Assembly (NCBI GenBank): GCA_964544885.1
Contig: CAZJDX010000001.1
Span: 1-64,000, forward strand
Reading direction: 5' to 3'
Length of the DNA stretch: 64,000 nucleotides
From: QQVM01 sp964544885
GTDB lineage: Bacteria > Bacteroidota > Bacteroidia > AKYH767-A > 2013-40CM-41-45
Both the position numbers and the translations under genes were made by a program. Below the pieces are notes generated by a model. The model made no database searches and was not told the DNA's origin. It worked only from the letters and a program-made list of their open reading frames with translations. Shown here piece after piece: positions 17,018 through 25,978 of the stretch; the stretch's first letter is position 1, and each line of letters opens with the position of its first letter.

Positions 17018-17308
17018 TCATTCTCTCAGAATGACAAAGCCAACAAAATTTTTCAGCGGTATTTCGTGTATATCTAATTTGTCAACCTTCGCCGCCGGTG
17101 GTCCCTTGCGACACCATTCCGTAAAATCCTTCAGAGCCGTAGGGTCACCGGAAACAAAAACTTCGACCGATCCGTCCTGACAATTTCGCATTGTTCCGGC
17201 AAGACTTCGTTGTATAGCCTGCTCTCTGGTATGCATTCTGAAAAATACACCCTGGACACGACCGAAGACTTTGATATGAAGTGAAATATTCTTTCCCTGT
17301 TCCGTCAT
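17018..17308 (-). CDS. acyP: Acylphosphatase
   Basis: A 96-residue protein with the acylphosphatase signature FGRVQGVFFRMHTREQA: the phosphate-binding loop and Arg24, then Asn42 in GTMRNCQDGSVEV, the second catalytic residue. It hydrolyses carboxyl-phosphate bonds of acyl phosphates in the cytoplasm. Length is typical. It lies alone between the flippase and the DUF6642-like gene on the same strand. Confidence 0.96.
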   Translation of the reverse strand: MTEQGKNISLHIKVFGRVQGVFFRMHTREQAIQRSLAGTMRNCQDGSVEVFVSGDPTALKDFTEWCRKGPPAAKVDKLDIHEIPLKNFVGFVILRE

Positions 17309-17392
17309 GCTCTGTTGTTCAACTCCAGTCCCGGGTTTCTGACCCTGCTTCTCCCGATAAAAAAATCAGGGAAGGGAAACAATAGTTCATGC

Positions 17393-17962
17393 TCAATTAT
17401 AAAGGAGTTTAAAATCCAGCTTTGTAATGAGCTTGCGGTAGTTTCTCTTCAGGTCTCTGTCAACGGATTTAATATTACGGTACTCCTGGAATTTCTGCAT
17501 GAGCAGCATATCGAAAACGGAGCTTTCGAGAAAATCGATATCGGTGCGGAACCCGCAGACACAAAGCGCCTGGGTTTTTTCCAGAAACTCCCTCACTTTA
17601 CCTGAGTCGGTATCGAGAGTATTACAGGATCCGAAATGTATAATCTTGTTCACACAGGAACCGTTCAGCATATCGGCCAGTTCATTCAGATCAACGTGTT
17701 CATTTCCCACTTCAATTACTTCAGGATGGCCGTGAAATGCCAGGTAACAGATGGAATAGTCTTTATATCTTTTCTGCTTCCACCTGGAAAGATAATAGGC
17801 AAGATTCTCCTTTGTTCCGCAATGCTTATGGATATATTGGATGTTACAGTTTGCCTGCAGAAAATCCAGGGCGGCGCCGATGCTGGACTTCTTTCTCAGG
17901 TCCTTCTCCCAGTCGCCTTCCAGGCAAAATACGTGTTTGGTAAAACTTTTGGCGATACGCAT
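17393..17962 (-). CDS. DUF6642-like protein with His/Cys dyad
   Basis: A 189-residue soluble protein. Two segments stand out: YLAFHGHPEVIEVG with His77-Gly78, and KIIHFGSCNTLDTDSG with Cys113, each at the end of a predicted hydrophobic beta strand. This His-Gly and (G)SC pairing is the layout of caspase-like and CHAT peptidases. I believe the family is annotated as DUF6642, but cannot search it. Many members of caspase-fold families act in regulated proteolysis or defence; no partner gene of that kind is adjacent here. Family and activity are inference; the motif is seen. Confidence 0.7.
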   Translation of the reverse strand: MRIAKSFTKHVFCLEGDWEKDLRKKSSIGAALDFLQANCNIQYIHKHCGTKENLAYYLSRWKQKRYKDYSICYLAFHGHPEVIEVGNEHVDLNELADMLNGSCVNKIIHFGSCNTLDTDSGKVREFLEKTQALCVCGFRTDIDFLESSVFDMLLMQKFQEYRNIKSVDRDLKRNYRKLITKLDFKLLYN

Positions 17963-18021
17963 AGCTCTTCTCTTCCTTTCTGTTTATTTGTTTTTTTATT
18001 GTTAGTTAACTCATTCAATGT

Positions 18022-18804
18022 TCAGCTCCTTATAAAATTCGCTTTGCGTTTTTCCAGAAATGCCGATACTCCTTCTTTAAAATCAGCGGTACCAAAACAA
18101 TTTCCGAATTCTTCCACTTCAAAGGCGAAGCCATCAATCTTCTTATTGTAGTAGGCATCCACGCAATGAATAATACCCTGAACCGCCCGGGGTGATTGTT
18201 GCCTGATTTTGTTCATGATCTCCATCACTTTGTTCATCAGCATATCGGGACTTGTAACATAATTGACAAGACCCAGACGCAAGGCTTCATCCGCTCCGAT
18301 CATGTCGGCGGTCATCAGCATTTCCATGGCCTTCGCCTTTCCTATCAGTTGCACCAGTCTTTGTGTTCCGGCATAACCGGGAATGAGCCCCAGCTTCACT
18401 TCAGGTTGTCCGAATTTGGCATTATCGGAAGCGATACGCAGATGGCAACTCATGGCCAGTTCACAGCCACCGCCAAGAGCGAAACCGTTTACGGCCGCGA
18501 TCACCGGCTTAGGACTCATCTCAATGGACTTAAACACTTTTTGTCCATCCGCACTCAGTTTTTTTCCTTCTTCCACTGTGTAAGAAGAGAATTCCGAAAT
18601 ATCCGCTCCGGCAACGAAAGCTTTCTGCCCCGTGCCGGTGATGATTATACCGTCAACAGCGGGGTCCGCCGAAGCCGAGGCCATGGCCTTACCGATCTCC
18701 TGAATGGTCAGCCGGTTGAGGGCATTGAGCTTATCGGGACGGTTAACCGTAATGAGGCTTATGCCATCGTCAACCGTATTTAGTATATTCTGGTAGTTAG
18801 TCAT
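18022..18804 (-). CDS. Enoyl-CoA hydratase/isomerase (crotonase) family protein
   Basis: The 260-residue protein has the crotonase signature: the oxyanion-hole segments KAFVAGADISEF and ALGGGCELAMSCHLRIASDN, with Glu residues at the hydratase positions in the second (GGCELAM) and in QPEVKLGLIPGYAGTQRL. Both catalytic Glu of true enoyl-CoA hydratases appear kept, so hydration of short-chain enoyl-CoA or crotonyl-CoA is likely. It is 22 bases after the B12-binding gene on the same strand, suggesting shared use in branched-chain or propionate-type acyl-CoA metabolism. Confidence 0.92.
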   Translation of the reverse strand: MTNYQNILNTVDDGISLITVNRPDKLNALNRLTIQEIGKAMASASADPAVDGIIITGTGQKAFVAGADISEFSSYTVEEGKKLSADGQKVFKSIEMSPKPVIAAVNGFALGGGCELAMSCHLRIASDNAKFGQPEVKLGLIPGYAGTQRLVQLIGKAKAMEMLMTADMIGADEALRLGLVNYVTSPDMLMNKVMEIMNKIRQQSPRAVQGIIHCVDAYYNKKIDGFAFEVEEFGNCFGTADFKEGVSAFLEKRKANFIRS

Positions 18805-18825
18805 GGTCTCGTTCTTTGTGATGAA

Positions 18826-19233
18826 TCAGAAGTTTCTCTTTTGTTTTACCTGCGACTTAATATATTCCACGATCTCCGCGGTATTGGTACCGGGTGCGAA
18901 TAATTTTCCCACCCCCAGCTCATGCAGCTTTTTCATATCCGCGTCCGGAATGATGCCCCCGCCGGTAAGCAAGACATCATTCATTCCTTTTTCTTTCATC
19001 AGCCCGGTGATCTTGGGAAAGACTGTCATGTGCGCGCCGGACAGGATACTGACTCCAATCACATCCACATCCTCCTGAAGCGCGGCGTTCACTACCATTT
19101 CAGGTGTTTGTCTCAATCCTGTATAGATCACTTCCATCCCCGCATCACGCAGGAAGGTGGCTATGACCTTGGCGCCTCTGTCGTGGCCATCAAGACCTAC
19201 CTTGGCTATTAACACTCGAATGGGACGGGACAT
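18826..19233 (-). CDS. Stand-alone cobalamin-binding protein (methylmalonyl-CoA mutase C-terminal domain type)
   Basis: At 135 residues this is only the B12-binding half of an acyl-CoA mutase. It has the DxHxxG motif (LDGHDRGAKVI; His17 as lower axial cobalt ligand), then SILSGAH and LLTGGGIIPDAD, the nucleotide-loop segments. Such small subunits pair with a separate catalytic mutase chain, which is not in the window. It starts a two-gene unit with the crotonase gene. Confidence 0.93.
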   Translation of the reverse strand: MSRPIRVLIAKVGLDGHDRGAKVIATFLRDAGMEVIYTGLRQTPEMVVNAALQEDVDVIGVSILSGAHMTVFPKITGLMKEKGMNDVLLTGGGIIPDADMKKLHELGVGKLFAPGTNTAEIVEYIKSQVKQKRNF

Positions 19234-19375
19234 TTTATGAATCGGATAATTTTTTTCATTCCGGCGACAGCCATTTCAGCATTCTGTTAAAATGGATTTT
19301 AAGAGAATGTGTAGCCTTGAAAAATGGATCTGAATGCCGGAATGATTACAAACAAAGATAAGAAACCCAAAGGCA

Positions 19376-22300
19376 TCAGTCAGCCAGTGGCAGCCTTATG
19401 AAAAAACTGGTGCCTTGTTCATATCCGCTTGTAAACCAAATAGTTCCTTTGGTGGTTTCAACAATATTTTTAACCATACTCAAGCCAAGGCCCATTCCGC
19501 TTGATTTTGTCGTAAAGTTCGGACTGAAAATTTTATCCCTTTGATTTTCAGGAATTCCGTTTCCGTTATCGCTAACCCGGATTGTACAATAATCATCCTG
19601 AGATCGCTGAATCTCCACCTGGATAAGGCCCCTGCGGCTTTCGGGTATTGCCTGAACTGCATTTTTGAGCAGATTCGAAAAGGCTCTCATCAGCTGATCG
19701 GGATCGGCCATGACATAGATATTCTGGCCGGCGGCATTACTTTCAATATCAACATCCGGAGTGTCCCGGAATAAGGACACGGACTGTTCCAACACTTCAC
19801 CAATATTCACTTTTTGGATCTTCGCATCGGGCATTCTGGCGAAGTTTGAAAACTCGGTAGCGATAGTTGAAAGTGTATCAATTTGGGAAATGATCGTCCG
19901 CGCCGTCTTTTCCAGCAACTCCTCTTTATCCGATCTTCCTTCCGCCCAGGCTCTTTGTAAGTGCTGCACGGAAAGTTTCATGGGAGTGAGAGGATTCTTA
20001 ATCTCGTGTGCCACCTGTCTGGCCATTTCTTTCCAGGCGCTTTCCCTTTCACTTTGTGCGAGTTTCTCCGCGCTGATGGTCAGTTCATCGAGCATGCGAT
20101 TATATTCCCGGACAAGCTGCCCGATCTCGTCTTTTCTTGTATAGTTAATGGGTTCATTGCGCTTACCCAGTCTTACCTTGCTTAGTTTTTCCTGGATCAG
20201 CAGCAAGGGTTTGGTGATTCTGGAAGAAATGAAAAGAGTTACCAAAACAGCGATGACGAACAATAAGACGTATACATTAATTAAGGCTGAAAGGAAACCG
20301 CTGATCTCGCGGTTAAGTTCATTCTGCTTTTCAAAATAAGGCAGGTTGAGGATACCTGTCACACGGCCTTCCTTGTCGGTAAAGGGAGAATAAGCCGCAA
20401 TATACTGAAGGCTTCCTATGCTTTCCGGCCTGATATATTGTGTCTTGCCTTTGCTTTCTATGGCATGCAAGGCAGCGGGATTCATCCTGCGCGAGACGAT
20501 ATTCTGTTCAAATATTTTAGGCTGGGAAGAGTAATATAATTTTCCCTTTTCATCGAAGAGGTTGAAGTCAAGATTGAGGTCATTGACGAGCTGGTCCAGG
20601 ACCTGATTCAGTTCTCCTTCCGGTAATCCGGATAATGGAACCTGCAGCTCCAGACTTTTTCCGATCAAAAACCAGAGTCCGTTCACCTGCCCTGAAATAC
20701 TGCGACGCTGATCGGACCGGTATTTATTGTATATATAATAGAGTGTTCCCGATCCTATCAGAATGAAAGAAGAAACGACCAGCATCAATACAGATACCTG
20801 GATTCTACGGGTCAGGTTATGGGTTTTCCATTTAATCCCACTTATGAGTCTGAAGAGAAGGAATTTGAAGGCGAAGAAGACTCCAAAGAAGGCGAAGATC
20901 CAGCTGAATAAGGTGAGCAATACCTGATCTCCAGGCTGCAAGCGGCTTACCACGATCAGATCTCCATCGCCTGACTTATGAATAAGGTGTTCATAGTTAT
21001 CCTGCAGGACAAACTCAGCGCCTTGTGAAAGCTTTTCCATCTCCCTGCTTGAAAATGAATAAGCAAAATCTCCGTACTCATAGATCAGCTCTCCGTTCTG
21101 ATAGCGCGCCACGGAATACTCAACCGGATCCTGTCTTTCCCCGCTTGTTCCCCCTATGAACAGTTCGGGGAAGCCCTCATCCGACCGGAAGAACTTCGCC
21201 GTCATCCATATCATCAGACTGAAAGAACCTTCCTCAGTACTGATCCGGAAGATGGCCAGGTAAGACAATTTTCCACTTCCATCATTCAGATAATAAAAGC
21301 CGGGGCTCAATTCGGTACTTTCCTGATAGAGGATGGATCCGGTATAGGCCTCCAGTGAGTCGGGGTACTTTAACGGTTCAAGATTTTTACCGGTGCTGTC
21401 AAAGCCTATCGCACTGATATCAAATTTTCCCAGATACCCGGTAAAATAAACGGAAGAAAGATGTTGAGCAACCTGATCCGAATTGAAATTTCTCAGTTTA
21501 AATAAAGAGAGTATGGCGCTGTCGCTTACAATCTTTTCTTCCAGATCCGTGAATAAATACTCCGCTACATGATCCCGGGGTGTTGAGACTTTCTGCGCAA
21601 ACATTTTCCTTGTCTCGTGTTCTTTCTTCTGATTTTGTCTCCCGATAACGATACCTGTATAGGAAGATGCAAGGAGAATGAGCATAATGATGCCTCCAAA
21701 ACTGAATCGCAGATCGAAGACCTTCCTGATGGCGCTGATGAGAATGAAGGCAAGGCTCATGAGTAACAAAGCAATGCAGGCGAAGGCAAGTAAGGTATAC
21801 CCGTTGAGTTCTGAGAGTCTGGTCACATCGAAGGATATCCTTGAATTCATCACCAGACCGCAAAGCAAGACATGAACAAGAAACGAGGCGGCGATAAACA
21901 AAAGCATCAGGACCGTAAATGCCGTGAAATTTCTTTCCGCTCTTGCCTTTTCGCCCGCACTCCTCACCATAAAACCGGTGGCAAGGACTCCGATCAGCAG
22001 TGAATTGAGCAGAAGGTCACCCAGCGAATTAAAGAAGAAGGATGAAGCGTAATTGCGTGGACTGAACAGATCTGTCTCATACAACTCTGATGGGAACCCG
22101 GTAAAGATCATGAACATCCTGATCAGTATCGCAAGGGCAGACCAGAGATAAAATCCGGTGGAGCTGATCAGTACACTCAGCAAGGAAAGCAAAAGGATCA
22201 CCATACCTGCGAGATAAAGCATCTGTGTTATCGCGAATGGCAGGCGGTCTTCAAGCTGAGATTCTTTAAGATAAAACATTAGCTTCCCATCCGGACCGGT

Positions 22301-22834
22301 GAAGGTCATGGCAGAAGAATCGGACACTTCAAGCCATGGACTCAACTTCAAGACAGGATTGAATTCATTTTTAAGATACCTGTTCTCGTACACATAAGCA
22401 TGCCTGATCAGCAGCAATCCTAAGACCTTTCTGTTGCCATTGATGACAGCACGGGCAAGAAACTCACCGTTCGGCAGTACCAGTATCGCGCTTTCACCGG
22501 AATCTGGCGCCAGACTATCAGGCAGAACGGGTTCATTGGAAGACCAGGCGCTCAGTTTTCCATCTTCAAAGACATAGTAGCTGATCCCGTTTTGCTTTCT
22601 GTGTGATTCGGAATTGAAATTATAGAGGGAGGAATCATCAGTAAGGGTAAGCAGCTTTTCGATTCCTTCCTTCATCTCCTCATCAAGGGAAGAAAGTATC
22701 GTCTGCGCCTTTTCAATCCGTTCCTGTGTTGCACTCAGTCCCAAATGCTCATAGCTCTCCGCAAACAGAATGCATAGCAATCCGGCGATGAACAGGATTC
22801 GTGACAAAGATGATCTCTTGTTTTGGATACTCAA
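19376..22834 (-). CDS. Large NtrY-like membrane sensor histidine kinase
   Basis: The 1152-residue protein has an N-terminal membrane helix and extracellular region, a block of several helices in about residues 200-400, a second extracellular region, a further helix near 850-870, then HAMP, HisKA and HATPase domains. The phospho-acceptor is His943 in RQVAHEIKNPLTPM; the N box is LLKNAVQAIPE, G1 is VSDNGNGIPE, and TTKSSGMGLGLSMV is the ATP lid. The layout follows NtrY-type kinases. No response regulator lies next to it, so it is an orphan in this window. The signal is unknown; two extracellular parts suggest it senses something outside the cytoplasm. Confidence 0.9.
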   Translation of the reverse strand: MSIQNKRSSLSRILFIAGLLCILFAESYEHLGLSATQERIEKAQTILSSLDEEMKEGIEKLLTLTDDSSLYNFNSESHRKQNGISYYVFEDGKLSAWSSNEPVLPDSLAPDSGESAILVLPNGEFLARAVINGNRKVLGLLLIRHAYVYENRYLKNEFNPVLKLSPWLEVSDSSAMTFTGPDGKLMFYLKESQLEDRLPFAITQMLYLAGMVILLLSLLSVLISSTGFYLWSALAILIRMFMIFTGFPSELYETDLFSPRNYASSFFFNSLGDLLLNSLLIGVLATGFMVRSAGEKARAERNFTAFTVLMLLFIAASFLVHVLLCGLVMNSRISFDVTRLSELNGYTLLAFACIALLLMSLAFILISAIRKVFDLRFSFGGIIMLILLASSYTGIVIGRQNQKKEHETRKMFAQKVSTPRDHVAEYLFTDLEEKIVSDSAILSLFKLRNFNSDQVAQHLSSVYFTGYLGKFDISAIGFDSTGKNLEPLKYPDSLEAYTGSILYQESTELSPGFYYLNDGSGKLSYLAIFRISTEEGSFSLMIWMTAKFFRSDEGFPELFIGGTSGERQDPVEYSVARYQNGELIYEYGDFAYSFSSREMEKLSQGAEFVLQDNYEHLIHKSGDGDLIVVSRLQPGDQVLLTLFSWIFAFFGVFFAFKFLLFRLISGIKWKTHNLTRRIQVSVLMLVVSSFILIGSGTLYYIYNKYRSDQRRSISGQVNGLWFLIGKSLELQVPLSGLPEGELNQVLDQLVNDLNLDFNLFDEKGKLYYSSQPKIFEQNIVSRRMNPAALHAIESKGKTQYIRPESIGSLQYIAAYSPFTDKEGRVTGILNLPYFEKQNELNREISGFLSALINVYVLLFVIAVLVTLFISSRITKPLLLIQEKLSKVRLGKRNEPINYTRKDEIGQLVREYNRMLDELTISAEKLAQSERESAWKEMARQVAHEIKNPLTPMKLSVQHLQRAWAEGRSDKEELLEKTARTIISQIDTLSTIATEFSNFARMPDAKIQKVNIGEVLEQSVSLFRDTPDVDIESNAAGQNIYVMADPDQLMRAFSNLLKNAVQAIPESRRGLIQVEIQRSQDDYCTIRVSDNGNGIPENQRDKIFSPNFTTKSSGMGLGLSMVKNIVETTKGTIWFTSGYEQGTSFFIRLPLAD

Positions 22835-22917
22835 AGGGAAGATGAATTACCTATTATCGTTCCGGAAAATATTTCCCGGTTTCAAAACTATTCATTTTTT
22901 TTACAGCATAAGACAGC

Positions 22918-24324
22918 ATGCTTTTTAACTCCTTAGCCTTCGCCCTTTTCTTCCCGCTGGTGACAATCGGTTACTTCCTTCTCGAGCAACGGTGGCGATG
23001 GTCCTGGCTTCTGCTGGCAAGCTGTTTCTTTTACATGTTCTTCCGACCAGTCTATCTGCTCATTCTTTTTTTCACCATTGCTGTGGACTATGCTGCCGGG
23101 ATTCTCATAGAGAATGCCGGATCGGGAACAAGGAAAAAGCGCTGGCTGATACTGAGTATTATCGCCAACGTTGGCGTACTCGCATTCTTCAAATACTATG
23201 CCTTTCTGAATGATAATCTCTCTTTGCTGCTTGGTTTCAGCGAAAGTGAAAAGCTCGGACCTGTGCTGGACATTCTGCTCCCGGTCGGACTCAGCTTTCA
23301 CACTTTTCAGGCTATGAGCTATACTTTTGAAGTATACTATGGAAGGCAGAAAGCGGAAAGACACCCTGGAATTTATGCACTGTATGTGATGTTTTATCCT
23401 CAACTTGTAGCGGGTCCCATCGAAAGACCACAGCACCTCTTGAGTCAGTTCCGGGAGCATCATCATTTTGACTACCGGCGCATAAGCAGAGGTCTCAACA
23501 GGATGCTCTGGGGACTTTTCAAAAAAATGGTGATCGCCGACAGACTGGGAATCTATACCGACATGGTTTATTCTTCTCCCGAGCATTATCAGGGCTGGCC
23601 ATTGATCTGGGCAACACTGTTTTTCGCCATCCAGATCTATTGCGATTTCAGCGGATACTGCGACATTGCATTGGGTGCGGCCAGCATCATGGGTTTCCGG
23701 CTCATGGAAAATTTCAATCTTCCCTATTTCAGCGCTTCCATCCGCGAGTTCTGGACACGCTGGCATATTTCGCTTTCAACCTGGTTCAGAGACTATGTCT
23801 ACATTCCTTTCGGAGGCAACCGTTGCGGTATGGCAAGGTGGCTGCGGAACATTCTGATCGTATTCCTTCTCAGCGGACTGTGGCACGGTGCTGCATGGAC
23901 CTTTGTACTCTGGGGACTCATTCACGGAATGCTCATTCTGCTGGAACGATTCATACCCTTCAGCGCTTCAATTCCCCGGATCTTCAAAGTACTGATGACT
24001 TTTATCGCCGTTAATCTTGCCTGGATATTTTTCAGGGCGGAGAACATTACTGACGCCTTTTACATCATCTCTCACCTGATACCTTCCGGATCAGGGTTCA
24101 TCGGGGTTCCGAACATCAGCAGCACTTCCTTTCTCATCAATATCGCACTTATCCTGTTCCTGTTTACGGATGAGCTGATGAAACTGAAAAACATCCGGCT
24201 GATCCCGGAAAAACTCCTTCCTGCTCCACGATACCGGCGCTATGTTCAGAATTTCACTTATGCCCTCATAATAATTTTGTTCGGCATTTTCGAGCAACAG
24301 ACTTTCATCTACTTCCAGTTCTGA
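22918..24324 (+). CDS. MBOAT-family O-acyltransferase (AlgI-like)
   Basis: A 468-residue polytopic membrane protein with the AlgI/DltB signature: VGLSFHTFQAMSYTFEVYYG, GPIERPQHLLSQF, and SGLWHGAAWTFVLWGLIHG with the conserved His323 and His336. FWTRWHISLSTWFRDYVYIP is also diagnostic. Such proteins pass acyl groups across the membrane to modify polysaccharides outside the cell. The next gene, 3 bases downstream, encodes a single-helix SGNH-like protein, the usual partner. It is divergent from the histidine kinase gene across 83 bases. Confidence 0.95.
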   Translation: MLFNSLAFALFFPLVTIGYFLLEQRWRWSWLLLASCFFYMFFRPVYLLILFFTIAVDYAAGILIENAGSGTRKKRWLILSIIANVGVLAFFKYYAFLNDNLSLLLGFSESEKLGPVLDILLPVGLSFHTFQAMSYTFEVYYGRQKAERHPGIYALYVMFYPQLVAGPIERPQHLLSQFREHHHFDYRRISRGLNRMLWGLFKKMVIADRLGIYTDMVYSSPEHYQGWPLIWATLFFAIQIYCDFSGYCDIALGAASIMGFRLMENFNLPYFSASIREFWTRWHISLSTWFRDYVYIPFGGNRCGMARWLRNILIVFLLSGLWHGAAWTFVLWGLIHGMLILLERFIPFSASIPRIFKVLMTFIAVNLAWIFFRAENITDAFYIISHLIPSGSGFIGVPNISSTSFLINIALILFLFTDELMKLKNIRLIPEKLLPAPRYRRYVQNFTYALIIILFGIFEQQTFIYFQF

Positions 24325-24327
24325 AAA

Positions 24328-25257
24328 ATGACCGCTCCAAAAAAACTTTTTCTTGAGATCATCCTGCTTGCATGCTTCCTTGCCTTTGTGGTGATTTTTC
24401 TTGAATGGAAATATTCCACCTATAAGACGGGAGCCGATAATCTTATCCGACAATTTGAAGAGCGAAAAGCGAAAGCTGAAATTCTCTGGATCGGAAATTC
24501 ACATACGCTTCCGTTTGTCAGAAATACGGCCGGCAGTCCGGACTCGCTCAGGTATGCTTCCCTGGCATACGGAGGAACAGACCTCTTCAGGTACCGTTCA
24601 CTGCTGTTTAACTTTATGCATGAAATTCCGGGATTGAAAATGATCATCGCCGGAATTGATGAGGATCTTATAGGTTACAATCAGCATGTTTTTCATGTAG
24701 AATATGGTGACCGTGCTTTTTATAAATACACCGGAGAGATCTATTCCGATTCGAGACTTGACAAACTTCTTGCATCCAGCAACTTTTTCAGAGCTAACAG
24801 GGATCCGGCCTATCTCTTCGGCAGGAATTCAAACCAAGAGGAAGAAAGACCGGCGCCATTCATACTCAGCGAAGAAAGCTGCAGACAAAGAGCCGCAGAA
24901 CATTCAGAGATACGTTTCGATCTCCGGCTGATACCTGAAAACACCGGGTATTTGAGGGAGATCGCATCCATTTCCGATACCAGCGATATAAAGATGGTCT
25001 GGTTTATTCCGCCAAAGACAGGATGCTATCTGAAATATCGCAACGGGGAAAATGCCGGCAGAGGAATGAAGATTATAAAGGAAATCAGCAAAGAGAAAAA
25101 CATCCTGCTGATAGACATGAATGAAGAAAAGATATACGCCGACAGTTTGTTTTCGGATTCCGACCATCTCAACGAGGAAGGGGCCCGTCAGTGCTTTGAA
25201 GACCTCATGAATGTTTTACAACAGAGATATCCCGATGTGAAACCGGTTCGGCGATAA
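24328..25257 (+). CDS. Membrane-anchored SGNH-hydrolase-like acyltransferase partner
   Basis: The 309-residue protein has one N-terminal membrane helix (about 8-26) and an extracytoplasmic domain. Block I is ILWIGNSHTLPF with Ser58 as nucleophile candidate, and block V is SDSDHLNEEG with Asp277 and His280, completing a Ser-His-Asp triad of SGNH hydrolases as in AlgJ, AlgX and DltD. The 3-base spacing from the MBOAT gene makes a two-gene operon. It likely transfers the acyl group delivered by the MBOAT protein to a surface glycan. The glycan is not known. Confidence 0.8.
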   Translation: MTAPKKLFLEIILLACFLAFVVIFLEWKYSTYKTGADNLIRQFEERKAKAEILWIGNSHTLPFVRNTAGSPDSLRYASLAYGGTDLFRYRSLLFNFMHEIPGLKMIIAGIDEDLIGYNQHVFHVEYGDRAFYKYTGEIYSDSRLDKLLASSNFFRANRDPAYLFGRNSNQEEERPAPFILSEESCRQRAAEHSEIRFDLRLIPENTGYLREIASISDTSDIKMVWFIPPKTGCYLKYRNGENAGRGMKIIKEISKEKNILLIDMNEEKIYADSLFSDSDHLNEEGARQCFEDLMNVLQQRYPDVKPVRR

Positions 25258-25275
25258 GCGCTGAAGCATAACACC

Positions 25276-25869
25276 TTAGTTAAAGGTACCTGAACTCTTC
25301 AAGGCGATCAGCGTTTTTTCGATGACGACCGGGAACCAGGTGTATTCAAGCTGGTGTATCCTGGCGGCAAGCGACTCAGCTGTATCGGCTGAAGAAACAT
25401 GACATGCCGCCTGAAAGATGATCTCGCCTTCGTCAAAGTGCTCATTTACATGATGAACAGTGATCCCTGATATCGGTGTACCTGAACTGATTACGGCTTG
25501 ATGTACTTTTTCCCCATAAAATCCTTTTCCACCGAAAGCCGGTAAGAGCGCGGGATGAATGTTTATAATCCTTCCGCGGTAATTCCTCAATAATGACTCC
25601 GGCACCAATAACAAGAACCCGGCAAGGACGATAAAATCAATTTTCTCTGATGCCAGCACTTCAATTATTTCATTACCGCTACTAAAAGCGCTACGGTTAA
25701 TTACGTGGCACGGCACATTCAGGTCTGCACATCGCTTGATCACCCCCGCTTTGGGATTATTCGTAATGACCACGGAAACGGTCACCCCATCCGATTTTTC
25801 AAAATACCGGATGATGTTTTCGGCGTTGCTTCCGGAACCGGAAGCGAAAATGGCTACTCGGATTTTCAT
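25276..25869 (-). CDS. purN: Phosphoribosylglycinamide formyltransferase
   Basis: Transfers a formyl group from 10-formyl-tetrahydrofolate to GAR in purine synthesis. The 197 residues carry IFASGSGSNAENI (substrate phosphate loop), NIHPALLPAFGGKGFYG with the catalytic Asn and His, and HHVNEHFDEGEIIFQ with the catalytic Asp. Full length for the family. Convergent with the MBOAT/SGNH operon and divergent from the DUF47 gene; a perfect -7 element lies 14 bases upstream of the start. Confidence 0.96.
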   Translation of the reverse strand: MKIRVAIFASGSGSNAENIIRYFEKSDGVTVSVVITNNPKAGVIKRCADLNVPCHVINRSAFSSGNEIIEVLASEKIDFIVLAGFLLLVPESLLRNYRGRIINIHPALLPAFGGKGFYGEKVHQAVISSGTPISGITVHHVNEHFDEGEIIFQAACHVSSADTAESLAARIHQLEYTWFPVVIEKTLIALKSSGTFN

Positions 25870-25882
25870 CTGAAATGAATGA

Positions 25883-25890
25883 CAAACCTA
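25883..25890 (-). promoter_or_regulatory. Bacteroidota -7 promoter element of purN
   Basis: TAGGTTTG on the minus strand matches TAnnTTTG exactly and ends 14 bases before the purN start codon. A TTG lies upstream at somewhat wider spacing (about 23 bases) than ideal. Confidence 0.5.
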
Positions 25891-25943
25891 AGCATATTGC
25901 CGAATGAAATTTTCAACAACATTTATTAAGCCTGCATTTTTTC

Positions 25944-25951
25944 TTACTTTG
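25944..25951 (+). promoter_or_regulatory. Bacteroidota -7 promoter element of the DUF47 gene
   Basis: TTACTTTG matches TAnnTTTG at 7 of 8 positions and is the same variant found before acpP and the giant protein gene. It is 27 bases upstream of the ATG at 25979, which supports that internal start over the longer frame from 25904. Confidence 0.55.
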
Positions 25952-25978
25952 CGCGTTCACAATTTAGTAACATATCCT

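Noticed and set aside
18196..18783. A 195-codon plus-strand frame opposite the crotonase gene
   Set aside because: Antisense shadow; the crotonase motifs lie on the other strand.
22933..23766. A 277-codon minus-strand frame opposite the MBOAT gene
   Set aside because: It is the antisense shadow of a strongly conserved membrane protein and has no motif of its own.
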